A DNA stretch of 64,000 bases from Wolbachia endosymbiont of Armadillidium arcangelii (lineage in GTDB: Bacteria; Pseudomonadota; Alphaproteobacteria; Rickettsiales; Anaplasmataceae), in the NCBI RefSeq assembly GCF_040207875.1, contig NZ_CP157942.1:1426001-1490000 (forward strand). The letters are read 5' to 3'. The translations under genes and the position numbers were made by a program. Below are positions 63,505 through 64,000 of the stretch, piece after piece. The first letter of the stretch is position 1. Every line of letters begins with the position of its first letter. The notes under the pieces were generated by a model. It made no database searches, was not told the origin of the DNA, and was given only the letters and a program-made list of their open reading frames with translations.

Positions 63505-64000
63505 ATGGATCATATTGTTAATGCCTATAATAGATCTGAAGCTTCTATAGTTAGAGGAGAAGGAGTATATCTCTTCGATAAGGATGGTAAAAAATATTTA
63601 GACTTTGCTGCGGGAATTTCTACAACCTCTCTAGGCCATTGTCATCCATACATTACAGATAAACTGAAAGAGCAATTGGGTTCATTGTGGCACTGCTCTA
63701 ATATTTTCACTATCCCTGAGCAGGAGAGGCTCGCTCAGCGTTTAACAGAACTTACCTTTGCTGATAAAGTTTTTTTCTGCTCAAGTGGACTTGAAGCAAC
63801 AGAAGCTGCAATTAAATTTATTCGCCGTTATTTCTACTCAAAAAATCAGGAAAAGCGTAATCGCATCATTACAATTGAAGGAGGTTTTCATGGCCGCAGT
63901 ATTGCTGCAATTTCTGCTGGAGGAAATGAAAAATCACGCGAAGGTTTTGCTCCACTCCTTTCTGGTTTTGACAAGGTACCAAGAAATGACATTAAAGCGC
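63505..64000 (+). CDS. argD: Acetylornithine aminotransferase, partial
   Basis: Starts at ATG 63505 (MDHIVNAYNRSEASIVRGEG) and runs off the window after 165 codons. It has the class-III aminotransferase features YLFDKDGKKYLDFAAGISTT, GHCHP, FFCSSGLEATEAAIKF and IEGGFHGRS; the PLP Lys lies beyond the end. ArgD-type enzymes act on acetylornithine or on succinyl-diaminopimelate, and in Rickettsiales the latter role would fit with dapA. The exact substrate cannot be told. Confidence 0.88.
   Translation, partial: MDHIVNAYNRSEASIVRGEGVYLFDKDGKKYLDFAAGISTTSLGHCHPYITDKLKEQLGSLWHCSNIFTIPEQERLAQRLTELTFADKVFFCSSGLEATEAAIKFIRRYFYSKNQEKRNRIITIEGGFHGRSIAAISAGGNEKSREGFAPLLSGFDKVPRNDIKA

Overview
The window is a chromosomal segment of a Wolbachia-like endosymbiont (Rickettsiales, Anaplasmataceae). 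The evidence is the AT-rich sequence, many housekeeping genes in short scattered operons, four ankyrin-repeat genes, decayed IS110, IS630 and IS4-type transposases, a small VirB7-like lipoprotein, and dozens of short palindromes of the type 'cccagtgcttgacactggg', several of them inserted in frame inside essential genes. The genus is inferred from protein and repeat style; no database search was run.

Layout. 1-2.5 kb: end of an exported coiled-coil protein gene and a class-3 lipase gene broken by a short MITE. 2.5-6.4 kb: PolB-type exonuclease and era, a hydrophobic protein, tRNA-Gly, RNase D, thioredoxin, tRNA-Met. 6.4-9.1 kb: mobile-element graveyard (IS110 with a structured 5' leader, IS4-like remnant). 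9.2-20.4 kb: split ftsI, ispH, a three-gene membrane operon resembling secretion or pilus inner-membrane parts, tRNA-Arg, ssb, dapA, a quinone reductase, an ankyrin protein, ctaG and a Bax-inhibitor-1 protein. 20.5-26.5 kb: cysteine desulfurase, hydrolase, VirB7-like lipoprotein, lolD, A-type Fe-S carrier, dGTPase, ribD. 26.5-28.2 kb: broken IS630 and a related MITE. 28.2-34.9 kb: nuoG-nuoH-hemB operon, pepA, secreted intradiol-dioxygenase-like protein. 35.4-38.2 kb: folate operon (CADD-like gene, folB, folK-folP fusion, folA). 38.2-43.1 kb: accessory island with two ankyrin membrane proteins, a broken IS110 and a pair of ~200-bp inverted repeats. 43.2-45.6 kb: priA carrying a ~170-residue repeat-derived insert. 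45.7-50.2 kb: the most unusual locus, two genes encoding a 313-residue unknown and a 1167-residue multidomain protein. 50.5-64 kb: thyX-murA, fabF-acpP, ispA, a double FKBP-like membrane protein, hslVU, gshA, hemH, ndk and the start of argD.

The best candidate for an undescribed system is 45752-50219. The large protein has two tandem copies of a metallopeptidase-like domain (only the second keeps HELGH and a downstream Glu), about ten ankyrin repeats, and a C-terminal domain. Three R-x-K-R motifs in near-identical acidic linkers separate the domains. This looks like a secreted effector or toxin designed to be cut by a host furin-like protease. The smaller upstream gene is a possible partner.

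Metabolically the segment encodes much of folate synthesis, with CADD plausibly supplying p-aminobenzoate, together with ThyX, parts of riboflavin and haem synthesis, isoprenoid steps (IspH, IspA), lipid II and division steps (MurA, FtsI), and respiration (NuoG, NuoH, Cox11). Several reading frames are interrupted at A-tracts in the same direction (one A too few). This may be mutation, slippage or a systematic sequencing error.
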